Shown here piece by piece: positions 27,091-36,344 of a DNA stretch of 64,000 nt; the first letter of the stretch is position 1; each line of letters starts with the position of its first letter. Below the pieces are notes generated by a model that searched no databases, was not told where the DNA came from, and worked only from the letters and a program-made list of their open reading frames with translations. The position numbers were made by a program, and so were the translations under genes. Source of the DNA: an uncultured Saccharospirillaceae bacterium (lineage in GTDB: Bacteria; Pseudomonadota; Gammaproteobacteria; Pseudomonadales; Oceanobacteraceae); the NCBI GenBank assembly GCA_947503895.1, contig CANNFT010000014.1:1-64000 (forward strand). The letters are read 5' to 3'.

Positions 27091-28206
27091 ATGATTAATG
27101 TCTCTGCATCCCTCTTTCAGCGCCAGCAATCGAATACTCTATACGAAAACTTTTTTCAGTCCAAAGTAGCGGGCGCTGATCAAGGTAATCAAGACCAGTT
27201 AGCGCATTTCACACTGAATAACGCGCTTAAAGAATCCGTTGGCGTGGAAATAAAGCGTCCTGTTTCTCCTACCGCCGAACTGTTTGATGTCGACGCCGTG
27301 GTCAACACAGTGATGGACCACATCGAAAGTCGAATCGGGCAAGCCGCGGATGAGGGTGCGTCTGACGATGAATTAGCCAATATGGTGGCTGCTGCTCGGG
27401 AAGGCGTGGAGCGTGGATTTGGTCAAGCAAGAGATCAATTGAATGAAATCGGTAAGCTTGATGATGCGCTGGGTTCCAAAATTAACGAAGCAGAATCCGG
27501 TATCGCTCAGGGTATTGATGATTTAGAGCAAGGGTTATTCGCAGCTGAGGAATCGGATATCGGGCGCTCTTTCCCCACATCTGTCTACGAACGTGAAATC
27601 AGTAGTTACAGCCGTAAAGACAGCTTTTCTTTTGAGTTAATGACTCAAGAGGGGGATCGTATTCAAATTAGCGCGTTTAATGCCTATGCCGAGCGCAGTG
27701 AAAATGTATATGCCGCGGATGAAAACAGCGCGGTGAGCGCCAATGCTTTTGCGGCATTTGAATCTGCCGGTTATTCATTAGCCATTCAAGGGGATTTAAA
27801 CGAGGAAGAGATGTCGGCACTACAAGACTTGTTTGCTCAAGTCGATGACGTCGCTGAAAACTTTTATTCAGGGGATGTTGAAACGGCCTTTAATATGGCG
27901 TTGGAGCTTGGGTATGATGACGATCAAATCGCGGGTTTTAGCTTAAATTTACGTCAAGTTGAGACGGCGACCTATCAATATGCAGGCTATCAAGGATTCG
28001 CAGCAGAACCCAATCTTCCAAGAGGTATCGGGCAGCCGCTTGCTGACTACGCCCAAGGGTTAGCTGAAGCAGTTGATAAGGCGAGTTTATTTCAAAACCC
28101 CATGGATTTGGTTAAAACCATGCTCGAAGAGCTGGACTCAAATACTAAAGCGCAGACATTTGCTCAACCTATTTTCGACGCCTTGGGCCAGGGCACTACC
28201 GTTTAG
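27091..28206 (+). CDS. DUF5610-like protein
   Basis: A 371-residue acidic protein without signal peptide or membrane segments. The segment LFDVDAVVNTVMDHIESRI followed by ASDDELANMVAAAREGVERG (about 68-115) resembles the DUF5610 domain, seen in marine gammaproteobacteria. The rest includes a central DSFSFELMTQEGDRIQISAF strand region and a helical half with many Asp/Glu. Function unknown; homologues are sometimes annotated as hypothetical proteins of flagellar or surface context, which I cannot confirm here. It stands alone between amt and the DUF2132 gene. Confidence 0.6.
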   Translation: MINVSASLFQRQQSNTLYENFFQSKVAGADQGNQDQLAHFTLNNALKESVGVEIKRPVSPTAELFDVDAVVNTVMDHIESRIGQAADEGASDDELANMVAAAREGVERGFGQARDQLNEIGKLDDALGSKINEAESGIAQGIDDLEQGLFAAEESDIGRSFPTSVYEREISSYSRKDSFSFELMTQEGDRIQISAFNAYAERSENVYAADENSAVSANAFAAFESAGYSLAIQGDLNEEEMSALQDLFAQVDDVAENFYSGDVETAFNMALELGYDDDQIAGFSLNLRQVETATYQYAGYQGFAAEPNLPRGIGQPLADYAQGLAEAVDKASLFQNPMDLVKTMLEELDSNTKAQTFAQPIFDALGQGTTV

Positions 28207-28462
28207 TGCTACAGTTAGTGGCATAGTAGGATGAGAAGCGCTGGGCTCAACCCTTGGAAACTGACTTCAAAACATTCGAGCGTTATTTACGTATTCGGAC
28301 CTGTCAAACCACGTCTAAAGCACAATACGACTTCAATTATGGTTTTCCTTAAATCTCAGAATATGCAGTGAGTGAGTATATATTCGCATTGCTCATGCTA
28401 TGGCGGTTATAATGCGAAACGATGCGCCATTCGCGTTTGAGATGAAATTAAGGGTATAAGCC

Positions 28463-28972
28463 ATGAATGATGACGTTAATTACAAAAATAATCCATTGCA
28501 TGGTATCAGTCTAAAAAACTTGCTCATAGAAATGGTGGATCACTACGGATTTGAGATTCTATTTGCATACTTAAACATTCATTGCTTTAAGACAAATCCA
28601 AGCATTGAGTCGAGTGTAAAGTTTCTAAAGAAGACAGATTGGGCAAGGGAAAAAGTAGAAGCATTCTACATGTATGAATATAAAAGCTTACCGCGCGCTT
28701 CCTCTACACAGTTTAATATTCCTCCCCGAGACCGTATTGTACCCAGCCACCAAAAACCCGGTGAGCCTGCCAAATTATCAATAGAAGACGCAGAGAAGCG
28801 ACGTCTAGAGCGTGCGAAAAAAGCGGCGGAGTTTAAATCAGGTGGATATGGAAAGCGCTCGGGTTCCAGCCAGCAACATAGCCCTCGTAAACATTCAGAT
28901 AAACCGCGTGTGTCATCACGCTCTGATAGCGCATCGACCTCCTCAAATCCGTGGGGAAATTGGGAAAAATAA
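28463..28972 (+). CDS. VF530/DUF2132 family DNA-binding-like protein
   Basis: A 169-residue protein. Residues 8-70 match the VF530 (DUF2132) fold: NNPLHGISLKNLLIEMVDHYG, then CFKTNPSIESSVKFLKKTDW and AREKVEAFYMYEY. VF530 proteins are small double-stranded DNA-binding proteins. Here a basic low-complexity tail of about 95 residues (Ser/Arg/Lys-rich, with KRSGSSQQHSPRKHSDKPR) is added, which could strengthen nucleic acid binding; family members are usually about 70-80 residues. GGGTATAAGCC precedes ATG 28463. Confidence 0.82.
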   Translation: MNDDVNYKNNPLHGISLKNLLIEMVDHYGFEILFAYLNIHCFKTNPSIESSVKFLKKTDWAREKVEAFYMYEYKSLPRASSTQFNIPPRDRIVPSHQKPGEPAKLSIEDAEKRRLERAKKAAEFKSGGYGKRSGSSQQHSPRKHSDKPRVSSRSDSASTSSNPWGNWEK

Positions 28973-29045
28973 GTCGGTGTATATAACCTGACTTTCAGCA
29001 TGGTGGCTCATTGTAAAGATTTACACCCATTACTTTGGATATTAA

Positions 29046-29369
29046 TTGAAAAAAGTATTATTTCTCTGCAGTCAAAATAAACTTAGAAGTCCTACAGCAG
29101 AAGCGATATTTTGCGATATGGAAGGCTGGGATGTACGATCCGCGGGATTAAACACCGGTGCGGAAGTGTACATCAGTTCTGAGGATGTCATCTGGGCAGA
29201 TTATATATTTGTCATGGAATCGGCGCATAAAAGGAAGCTTTCAAGAAATTTTAAAAAGCATCTGAAAAACCAAAAAATTATTTGCTTGGGCATTCCAGAT
29301 AATTACCCATTTATGGATGAAGAGCTGATCGAAATTCTAAATAGGAAGGTCTTAACGTATCTTTCTTAA
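29046..29369 (+). CDS. low-molecular-weight protein tyrosine phosphatase-like protein
   Basis: A 107-residue protein beginning MKKVLFLCSQNKLRSPTAE, which contains the CX5R signature loop (Cys9-Arg15) of LMW phosphatases, and a VMESAHKRKL segment. The family branch is the short form found singly in many bacteria; the classical C-terminal DPY-type general-acid loop is not obvious (IPDNYPFMD may serve). Substrate unknown. The start is TTG 29046, with no clear ribosome site. An inverted-repeat element begins two bases after the stop. Confidence 0.75.
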   Translation: MKKVLFLCSQNKLRSPTAEAIFCDMEGWDVRSAGLNTGAEVYISSEDVIWADYIFVMESAHKRKLSRNFKKHLKNQKIICLGIPDNYPFMDEELIEILNRKVLTYLS

Positions 29370-29370
29370 G

Positions 29371-29478
29371 GGCAACTCTAATGATTCACTTTAAGCTCTG
29401 TCACGATTGAATGGATGCAGAAGTCAGAGCAAAGCAGCAAGCCGGAGCCGAGGGTCAAATTGAATCATTAGAGACGCC
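29371..29478. repeat. 108-bp element with near-perfect terminal inverted repeats
   Basis: GGCAACTCTAATGATTCA at the left (29371-29388) and the complement of GGCGTCTCTAATGATTCA at the right (29461-29478) differ at only two positions; the 13-base core is perfect, and a few bases more match inward. A smaller inverted pair GCTCTG/CAGAGC lies inside (29395-29400 and 29425-29430). No coding capacity. It looks like a miniature inverted-repeat element or IS relic; because TTTT follows the right end, it could also act as a terminator for the preceding gene. Confidence 0.6.
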
Positions 29479-29595
29479 TTTTAGTAAAGCCATTTAGCAG
29501 TAACGGTGGTTGAGCTCATCAACGTGATTGGATCAACCCGTTAGGAAATAGCGAAGTGGCTTTGTCTTGTGCTTTGACTGAGGACAGTGAACTAT

Positions 29596-30324
29596 TTAAT
29601 TCAGATCAAATGCGGTTAATTGAAACCCGTCGTCATCAACTTTTAGATACCATCCTTGTTTAAACCAGTCACCCAACACAATGCGCTGAGCCGGTTGATG
29701 ATTAACGGTTAAATCGTGAATCATGGGGCGGTGTGTATGGCCGTGAATCATTTTAACGCATTGATGTTCTTCGAGCGCCTTTACGACTTCTTCAGGTGTC
29801 ACGTCCATAATCGTTTCGTTTGCACCATTTTCTTTGTAGTTCGCCTCACTTTCCAAGCGCGCTTTTTCAGCGAATGCAATTCGATTTTCAATGGATTGGC
29901 TCAGAATCATCTGTTGCCAAGGTGCGCTACGAGACATTGCCCGAAACTTCATATATTTTTCATCATTCGTGCAAAGGCTATCACCGTGCATTAATAAAAC
30001 TTGCTCACCATTTAGTGTGATGACTTCTGTTTCGTCTAGCAGGGTGCAACCCGCTTCTTGGCAAAATTGCTCACCAATGAGAAAGTCTCGATTACCATGC
30101 ATGAAAAAGCAACGAATGCCGCGATCGGCAGTGTTTTTGACGGCTTGTTTAATGTCTGTCACGTAAGGATCTGAGTAGTCATCTCCGATCCAATAGTTAA
30201 AGAAATCACCCAGAATATAGAGGTCGTCACCCGGCTGAGGCTGCTTCAAAAACTGATGAAACCCCGCTGTGATTGCGGTTTGAGAGGGTTCGAGGTGAAG
30301 GTCAGAAATAAACCAAACTGCCAT
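29596..30324 (-). CDS. lpxH: UDP-2,3-diacylglucosamine diphosphatase
   Basis: A 242-residue calcineurin-like metallophosphoesterase that cleaves UDP-2,3-diacylglucosamine to lipid X and UMP in lipid A synthesis at the inner membrane. Metal ligands are visible in FISDLHLEP, LGDFFNYWIGDD, MHGNRDFLIG and IHGHTHRPMIHD, all characteristic of LpxH. It follows ppiB on the minus strand, as in many gammaproteobacteria, with a hairpin between them. The start ATG 30324 yields MAVWFISDLH, as in homologues. Confidence 0.95.
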   Translation of the reverse strand: MAVWFISDLHLEPSQTAITAGFHQFLKQPQPGDDLYILGDFFNYWIGDDYSDPYVTDIKQAVKNTADRGIRCFFMHGNRDFLIGEQFCQEAGCTLLDETEVITLNGEQVLLMHGDSLCTNDEKYMKFRAMSRSAPWQQMILSQSIENRIAFAEKARLESEANYKENGANETIMDVTPEEVVKALEEHQCVKMIHGHTHRPMIHDLTVNHQPAQRIVLGDWFKQGWYLKVDDDGFQLTAFDLN

Positions 30325-30350
30325 GGTGCATTCTCTTAGGTCAAAACGAT

Positions 30351-30374
30351 AAAGGCCCAGAAAGTGGGCCTTTT
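30351..30374 (-). terminator. hairpin between ppiB and lpxH
   Basis: AAAGGCCCA pairs with TGGGCCTTT across five bases. The T run after the stem on the minus strand is short (TTTATCG), so termination of ppiB transcripts may be partial, leaving some read-through into lpxH. Confidence 0.55.
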
Positions 30375-30415
30375 GCGGATCAAGTGTCGATCAGTATAGC
30401 TAATCGGTCAGGCGA

Positions 30416-30925
30416 TTAAGCTTCTTCGATGATGCTTGCCTTCTCGATAATGATGTCTTCTGCGGGTACATCTTGATGACCAGCAGCCATAGTGGTCTTA
30501 ACACCTTTAATGCGATCAACCACGTCCATTCCTTCTGTAACTTCACCGAATACGCAGTAACCCCAGCCTTCAGACGTTTTAGATGAGTGGTTTAGGAAGC
30601 CGTTATCGACCAAATTGATGAAAAATTGACCGGTTGCGCTGTGCGGGTCCATTGTGCGCGCCATGGCAATGGTGCCACGGTTATTAGGCAGGCCATTGTC
30701 AGCTTCGTTTTGGATAGAGGCTTGAGTTGTTGGGCGCTGGATCATACCAGGCTCCATTCCGCCACCTTGTACCATGAAGTTATCAATGACACGGTGAAAA
30801 ATGAGACCGTCGAAAAAGCCTTCTTTAACGTAGTTCACAAAATTTTCAACGGTTTTGGGTGCTTTTTCGGCATTTAGAGACAATCGAATATCGCCGAAAC
30901 TGGTTTTTAGAAGAACCTGAGTCAT
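30416..30925 (-). CDS. ppiB: peptidyl-prolyl cis-trans isomerase, cyclophilin type
   Basis: A 169-residue cytoplasmic cyclophilin. Conserved active-site features: FHRVIDNFMVQGGG (Arg/Phe/Gln), GTIAMARTMDPHSATGQFFINL and the C-terminal YCVFGEVTEGMDVVDRI. It catalyses proline isomerisation during folding. I start at ATG 30925, preceded by AAAGGTGG, giving MTQVLLKTSFGDIRL; an in-frame ATG 132 bases earlier would add residues without family support. No signal peptide, so this is PpiB rather than periplasmic PpiA. It is divergent from glnS, an arrangement common in this group. Confidence 0.93.
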   Translation of the reverse strand: MTQVLLKTSFGDIRLSLNAEKAPKTVENFVNYVKEGFFDGLIFHRVIDNFMVQGGGMEPGMIQRPTTQASIQNEADNGLPNNRGTIAMARTMDPHSATGQFFINLVDNGFLNHSSKTSEGWGYCVFGEVTEGMDVVDRIKGVKTTMAAGHQDVPAEDIIIEKASIIEEA

Positions 30926-31062
30926 GGAGCCACCTTTAGCTATGTGCTTGATAAATAAAGGGCGATATAATACGGCTTTTGCTCTGTTGCCGCCAGATGG
31001 TGCCTGTAATCTGAGGTGCGTTTTTGGTATCAGAGCGTTATTTGGATAAATGAGCAAGGTTG

Positions 31063-32733
31063 ATGACAGAAGAAAAGGCTAAGCCAGCCAATTTCATTGA
31101 AAAAATCATCTCAGAAGATTTGGCCAGCGGTCAGCACAGCAGTATCGTTACCCGTTTTCCTCCTGAGCCCAATGGTTATCTACATATTGGACATGCTAAG
31201 GCGATCTGCCTGAACTTTGGGTTAGCGCAGCAATTTGGTGGCCAGTGCAACTTACGGTTCGATGATACGAATCCCGAAAAAGAAGATGAAGAGTTTGTAC
31301 AATCTATCCAGGATGACATCCAGTGGTTAGGTTTTCAGTGGTCTGGTGAGATCCGCCACACCTCTGACTACTTTGATCAGCTGCATGATTGGGCCGTGCA
31401 CCTCATCAAAGAAGGTAAAGCTTACGTCTGTGAGTTGAAGCCAGAGCAAGCAAAAGAGTACCGTGGAAATTTCCAGACGCCGGGCAAAAACAGCCCATAT
31501 AGAGAGCGCACAGTAGAAGAAAACCTCGAATTGTTTGCCAAAATGCGGGACGGTGGGTTTGAAGAAGGTGAAGCGGCTCTGCGCGCTAAAATTGATATGT
31601 CTGCGCCCAATATGAACCTGCGTGACCCTATCATCTACCGTATTAAAAAGGCTAGCCATCATCAAACGGGTGATAAATGGTGCATTTATCCGAGTTATGA
31701 CTTCGCACATGGGCAATCAGATGCCATAGAGGGCATCACTCATTCCGTTTGCACACTGGAATTCTCTGACCATCGCCCTTTGTACGATTGGTTTATTGAG
31801 CAATTACCTGTGCCCGCTGAGCCGCATCAATACGAGTTTGGTCGTCTGCATTTGAATTACACGATGACCAGTAAGCGTAAGCTGAAAGCGCTAGTTGACG
31901 ACAAGATTGTCGCGGGCTGGGACGATCCACGTATGCCGACCATCTCTGGTTTGCGTCGTCGAGGCTTCACACCAGCGTCGATTCGTAATTTTTGTAATAG
32001 CTTAGCGGTAGCAAAAACCGATGGCATCGTCGATATCGCGCAGTTTGAATCATTTGCTCGCGACGATTTAAACCAAAATGCGCCCCGCGCTATGTGTGTG
32101 CTAAACCCGTTGAAGGTGGTCATTACTAACCTGACGGATGATCACTACGAAGAATTGAAGGCGCCCTATCATCCTAATCGAGAAGAGTTAGGTGGTCGCG
32201 TGATTCCGTTTACGAAGGAAATCTTAATTGATCAGGATGACTTCAAAGAAGAGTACAGCAAAAAATTTAAGAAAAAGTTCACGCCTGGTAAGCGAATTCG
32301 CTTAAGAAACGGTTACGTGATCGAAGCAGTGGACTTTGAAAAAGATGACAGCGGCAACGTGATTAAGGTCAATGCCATATTGATTGAAAATACGCTTGGC
32401 GTTGATCCAGAAGATGGCGATAAACCCAAAGGTGTTGTGCATTGGGTTTCGGCTGATAAAGGTGTTGAGGCTGAATTGCGACTGTACAGTCGTCTCTTCA
32501 CGAGTGAAGCACCCGATAAGGGCGGCGACTACATGGAAAACGTTGACGCTCAATCTTTAAAGATAACGACTGCGATCATTGAGCCGAGTTTAGCAAAAGC
32601 CGCACCCGAATCTGCCTTTCAATTTGAAAGAGAAGGTTATTATGTGGCTGATCGATATGACCATGCTGAAGAGAAGCCAGTATTTAATTTGACTATCGGT
32701 TTGCGCGAAGATAAATCATTAACGCAAGCTTAG
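31063..32733 (+). CDS. glnS: glutaminyl-tRNA synthetase
   Basis: A 556-residue class I synthetase that charges tRNA-Gln. HIGH motif: PPEPNGYLHIGHAKAIC (near 40-56); KMSKS-like motif: TMTSKRKLKALV (near 265). The remaining catalytic domain (RFDDTNPEKEDEEFVQSI) and the two C-terminal beta-barrels are complete, matching the E. coli length of about 554. ATG 31063 is preceded by CAAGG; a TTG one codon earlier is also in frame. Divergent from ppiB, and followed 140 bases later by cysS. Confidence 0.97.
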   Translation: MTEEKAKPANFIEKIISEDLASGQHSSIVTRFPPEPNGYLHIGHAKAICLNFGLAQQFGGQCNLRFDDTNPEKEDEEFVQSIQDDIQWLGFQWSGEIRHTSDYFDQLHDWAVHLIKEGKAYVCELKPEQAKEYRGNFQTPGKNSPYRERTVEENLELFAKMRDGGFEEGEAALRAKIDMSAPNMNLRDPIIYRIKKASHHQTGDKWCIYPSYDFAHGQSDAIEGITHSVCTLEFSDHRPLYDWFIEQLPVPAEPHQYEFGRLHLNYTMTSKRKLKALVDDKIVAGWDDPRMPTISGLRRRGFTPASIRNFCNSLAVAKTDGIVDIAQFESFARDDLNQNAPRAMCVLNPLKVVITNLTDDHYEELKAPYHPNREELGGRVIPFTKEILIDQDDFKEEYSKKFKKKFTPGKRIRLRNGYVIEAVDFEKDDSGNVIKVNAILIENTLGVDPEDGDKPKGVVHWVSADKGVEAELRLYSRLFTSEAPDKGGDYMENVDAQSLKITTAIIEPSLAKAAPESAFQFEREGYYVADRYDHAEEKPVFNLTIGLREDKSLTQA

Positions 32734-32874
32734 ATTGATCAATTCATTGCATGACGGGTAGAAATAGTCATGCAATGAAACTCCGTAGCGTAATGGCAGT
32801 TTACTGGTCATTACCAAAAACTGATGACTTACAATCAGTCTTCATTAACATCATATGCGTTCTAAGGCCCCAAA

Positions 32875-34245
32875 ATGGCATTAACCATTTACAACACATT
32901 GACCCGTCAAAAAGAAGAATTTAAACCATTACAAGCTGGAAAAGTCGGCATGTATGTGTGTGGTATGACGGTGTACGATTTGTGTCATATGGGACACGGG
33001 CGGGTGATGGTAGCGTTTGATGTAATTGTCCGCTACTTGCGCCACAAAGGATTCGATGTGAATTATGTTCGAAACATTACCGACATTGATGACAAAATTA
33101 TTAATCGAGCAAATGAGAATGGTGAAGCATTTGATGTTTTAGTCGATCGAATGGTCAAGGCCATGGACGAAGACCTCGGCAAACTAAATGTACTTAAGCC
33201 AAATGCGGAACCGAAAGCCACGGAACATATTGACGGTATTATTTCACTGGTTAAGACATTGATCGAAAAAGATTTTGCGTATGTCGGCTCCAATGGGGAT
33301 GTATATTACCGTGTTCGCAAATTTGAGGGATATGGCAAGCTTTCCGGTAAAATATTGGAAGAGTTAGAGTCTGGGAATCGCGTCGATGTCGTTGAGGAAA
33401 AAGAAGATCCTCTCGATTTTGTTCTTTGGAAATCGACTAAACCAGGTGAGCCTGCATGGTCCAGTCCATGGGGTGAGGGACGTCCCGGATGGCACATAGA
33501 ATGTTCAGCTATGTCGACTTGCTGCTTAGGAAACAATTTTGACATTCACGGTGGTGGACCAGACCTTAAGTTCCCCCACCATGAAAACGAGATTGCCCAA
33601 AGTGAAGCCGCCACGGGCGAGCAATATGCGAACACTTGGATGCACGCTGGCGCGCTACGCATTGATGGCGAGAAAATGTCCAAGTCGCTGAACAATTTCT
33701 TCACTATTCGAGATGTATTGAAAGAATACGAGCCAGAAGTTATTCGCTTCTTCATGCTATCCAGTCAATACCGCAGTGCTATTAACTACTCTGAGGATGC
33801 GCTAAAAGAAGCTGTCACAAAACTCGATCGCTTTTATACCGCGCTGAGAGATGCTGATGAAAGCATCGAGGCCCCAACCGGTACTGAGTACGCCAAGCGC
33901 TTTGAAGCGGCAATGGACGATGACTTCAATACTCCTGAAGCCATCGCCGTTATGTTTGACATTGTGCGTGATTTAAATAAAGCCCAAGGCCAGGAACGCA
34001 ACCAATTGGCTTCGCTATTGAAGAAATTGGGCGGGGTGCTAGGGTGCTTGCAGTCTGATCCTGAATCTTATTTGAAGCAGGGTGTTGAGCTTGATGCAGC
34101 TTATATAGAGGAAATGATCGCTAAAAGAGCACAAGCCAAAAAAGATAAAGACTTTGCGTTGGCCGATCAGATTCGAAGTGATTTAGATGCGCAAGGCATT
34201 GAATTACAGGACAGCAGAGCAGGCACAGGGTGGGTCAAAAAGTAA
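32875..34245 (+). CDS. cysS: cysteinyl-tRNA synthetase
   Basis: A 456-residue class I synthetase. The zinc site begins with MYVCGMTVYDLCHMGHGR (Cys and the HIGH variant HMGH), a second Cys lies in WHIECSAMS and the His pair in FPHHENEIAQSEA; the signature KMSKS is in EKMSKSLNNFFT. A complete DALR anticodon-binding domain and C-terminal helical tail follow. It lies downstream of glnS on the same strand and ends in a strong terminator. Confidence 0.97.
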   Translation: MALTIYNTLTRQKEEFKPLQAGKVGMYVCGMTVYDLCHMGHGRVMVAFDVIVRYLRHKGFDVNYVRNITDIDDKIINRANENGEAFDVLVDRMVKAMDEDLGKLNVLKPNAEPKATEHIDGIISLVKTLIEKDFAYVGSNGDVYYRVRKFEGYGKLSGKILEELESGNRVDVVEEKEDPLDFVLWKSTKPGEPAWSSPWGEGRPGWHIECSAMSTCCLGNNFDIHGGGPDLKFPHHENEIAQSEAATGEQYANTWMHAGALRIDGEKMSKSLNNFFTIRDVLKEYEPEVIRFFMLSSQYRSAINYSEDALKEAVTKLDRFYTALRDADESIEAPTGTEYAKRFEAAMDDDFNTPEAIAVMFDIVRDLNKAQGQERNQLASLLKKLGGVLGCLQSDPESYLKQGVELDAAYIEEMIAKRAQAKKDKDFALADQIRSDLDAQGIELQDSRAGTGWVKK

Positions 34246-34260
34246 TTGCTATAAAACTTA

Positions 34261-34289
34261 AAAGCCGAGCCTTGTGCTCGGCTTTTTTT
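34261..34289 (+). terminator. intrinsic terminator of cysS
   Basis: AAAGCCGAGC pairs with GCTCGGCTTT across five bases, followed by a T run. It starts 15 bases after the cysS stop. Confidence 0.92.
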
Positions 34290-34669
34290 ATGGAGGGATC
34301 GATCCGTGATCATAAGCGCTCACAACAATCCAACCTCAGCTGACGATATGGGTTGTTTCTAGTATGCACCGAACCAATGCGGCAAATTGAGTCAATATTT
34401 AAATGTTCACCAACATAGTGCAAACAAGGATTTGTTTTGTATGTTGCTGTTTAAAAATTAAACATGATGTTTGATTAATTGATCATTTAGTCCAATCTTG
34501 AAGTTACCTTCACACTTTCAATCAGTATAATCCCAATCCAGCAGATGCATGATTTAATACTTGACTGTACGGTCAAATTAATGAGCGGCATGAAATAAAC
34601 TGCATCGATTCCTGTACTAAGGCATCAATAACTAAAAATATTATAAAGAACGAAGGCGGTCATTCACGT
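34290..34669. other. 380-bp control region of the nucleoside-hydrolase-like gene
   Basis: AT-rich, no gene seen. It contains the TetR-like palindrome at 34561-34576 described separately, and several TGATCA-type dyads near 34472-34485 that do not match a known operator well. Confidence 0.5.
34561..34576. promoter_or_regulatory. TetR-type palindrome upstream of the exported hydrolase
   Basis: TTGACTGTACGGTCAA is palindromic at 14 of 16 positions, with arms TTGAC and GTCAA around a GTAC core, a layout typical of TetR-family operators. It lies 93 bases before ATG 34670. No TetR gene lies within the window, so the regulator would be encoded elsewhere. Assignment by pattern only. Confidence 0.45.
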
Positions 34670-36148
34670 ATGATTTTTTCAAAATTAAAAAACAAGTTTA
34701 CGGCTATTGCAGCCGCAGGCTGTTTAATCACCTCTACAATAGCAGTCAGTCAATGCCAAGCTAAAACGGTAGAAAGTGAAAAAAATAAAACCCCAAGACC
34801 GGTTATCTGGGTTGGTGATTTTAATAATTTCGATGATGCTGTTGCATTGATACTGGTCGCCAAAGACCCTCGATACAAAGTAGAGCTGGTGGTTGTAGAA
34901 GATTCTTTTAACACCGTCGCCCATGGCGCTAACACGGTTTACAATATACTAGAGTGGATGGGCAACACGGACGCAGAAGTGATTCGTGGAGCGTATCACG
35001 CAGTTGAAGAAATTCAGTATGGGGCAAACGGACTGCTTGCAACGAATGCTCAAGTGCAAGATGAACATGCCGTAGATGGAAAGCCAGACTTTCAGCAACC
35101 AAACTCATCTGACTTTAAATCTGGTCAGTGGAATTTAGAGCGTCGTAATACAATGGGTATTAATTTATACGGGCAGTATGTCCCTGGCCCATGGCGCGAC
35201 AATGGTTCAACACTTTATGGTACAGATCACCTTATCCCTAGGGCGAAAACAGAAGGTTATCGCTATACCGGAAATAGAGGTATGTCATTTGAGTTTCAAT
35301 TGGCAGAAGATATTATTCTCGAGAAAATTGATCAGCTAAAGAAAAAACCGGTCATTTTGAATACGGGCAAGTTGACAACTATGGCTCGAGTGTTAGCGAA
35401 AGCGTCAGACGCGCAAATCAATAAAATTAAATCGGTTATCATGATGGGTGGTGGTTTCGAAAACTTCGAGCCATTCACTGCTAACCATGAAGCTGCTTGC
35501 TTTGGTGACAAAAGCCGTAACCTAGGCGGGAATATTTTCTCCCATCCATCGTTTGGTTGTGAATCTGACTTTAGTACACATCAAGAATTCAATATTCTAC
35601 TGGATCCATTGAGTGCTCAGTGGGCCTTCGATTTACTATCAAAGCGTAAAGTGAAGTCGTACCTTGTACCGACAAACTCAACCGACATGGCGAAAGTACA
35701 ATTAAGTAGTATTAAAGATTTATCCGAAAAAGGTACGACGCCAGAAGCTTGCTATACTGCAAAACTTTTCGAATCGATTCGTGAATTCGAAGGTGGAGAT
35801 TTCAATGGAAATGGCGATTTTGCATTAGATGCAGTGATTCGCCTTTGGGATATTATCGCTGCACATGTCTTACTCGATGAAGATAAAATAGAGATGGACA
35901 TTGTGAAATCTTATATCAAGGTTGACCAATTAAACCCTGGTTTAGCGAAAAGTGATACGCCCTATGACCCTATCACTTTTGACCCAATGGTCGGTAAAAC
36001 TATGTTAAGCAAACATGGTGAAGGCAAAAAAATTAAAATCGTCATGGGTATAAACACGGATGCCGCTCGTCAGGCGATGATTGAGCGTTTGCGCGACGCC
36101 AAAAATTCAGCAAAATCGGGGCCTCAATGTGGCCTAGCTTCGAAATAA
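34670..36148 (+). CDS. exported nucleoside-hydrolase-like protein
   Basis: A 492-residue protein with a signal peptide (FTAIAAAGCLITSTIAVSQCQA; a Cys near the cleavage point could be lipidated). The mature part resembles inosine/uridine-preferring nucleoside hydrolases: GDFNNFDDAVALILVAKDPR, KPVILNTGKLTTMARVLAKA, VIMMGGGFENFEPFTANHEA and RLWDIIAAHVLLDE. It is much longer than the usual 310-350 residues. The usual N-terminal DxDxxxDD calcium motif reads GDFNNFDD, so two acidic residues are changed while the last two remain. It might cleave nucleosides in the periplasm, or bind without hydrolysis. Starts at ATG 34670 after GAAGG; monocistronic. Confidence 0.72.
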   Translation: MIFSKLKNKFTAIAAAGCLITSTIAVSQCQAKTVESEKNKTPRPVIWVGDFNNFDDAVALILVAKDPRYKVELVVVEDSFNTVAHGANTVYNILEWMGNTDAEVIRGAYHAVEEIQYGANGLLATNAQVQDEHAVDGKPDFQQPNSSDFKSGQWNLERRNTMGINLYGQYVPGPWRDNGSTLYGTDHLIPRAKTEGYRYTGNRGMSFEFQLAEDIILEKIDQLKKKPVILNTGKLTTMARVLAKASDAQINKIKSVIMMGGGFENFEPFTANHEAACFGDKSRNLGGNIFSHPSFGCESDFSTHQEFNILLDPLSAQWAFDLLSKRKVKSYLVPTNSTDMAKVQLSSIKDLSEKGTTPEACYTAKLFESIREFEGGDFNGNGDFALDAVIRLWDIIAAHVLLDEDKIEMDIVKSYIKVDQLNPGLAKSDTPYDPITFDPMVGKTMLSKHGEGKKIKIVMGINTDAARQAMIERLRDAKNSAKSGPQCGLASK

Positions 36149-36197
36149 TGCCGTTAGCTATAAACCATTAAGTTTGTCAGTATTTAGATAAAACTGG

Positions 36198-36243
36198 CCG
36201 ATCAACCGAACTGTGCTCAGCAGAGTGGTTGGTCGGTTTTTTA
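36198..36243 (+). terminator. intrinsic terminator of the nucleoside-hydrolase-like gene
   Basis: CCGATCAACC pairs with GGTTGGTCGG (one G-T pair) across a 19-base loop, followed by TTTTTTATTT. It begins 50 bases after the stop. Confidence 0.85.
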
Positions 36244-36344
36244 TTTATGGCATACTGAAATTTTACGATGTACACAAAACATCAAGCGTTACATTAGATA
36301 GGTACTTGCAGTAGTGATTCGTCGTCACTAAAAGGATTTGAACA

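Noticed and set aside
32740..32870. Possible tRNA or structured RNA between glnS and cysS
   Set aside because: No T-loop consensus, acceptor stem or anticodon arm could be formed.
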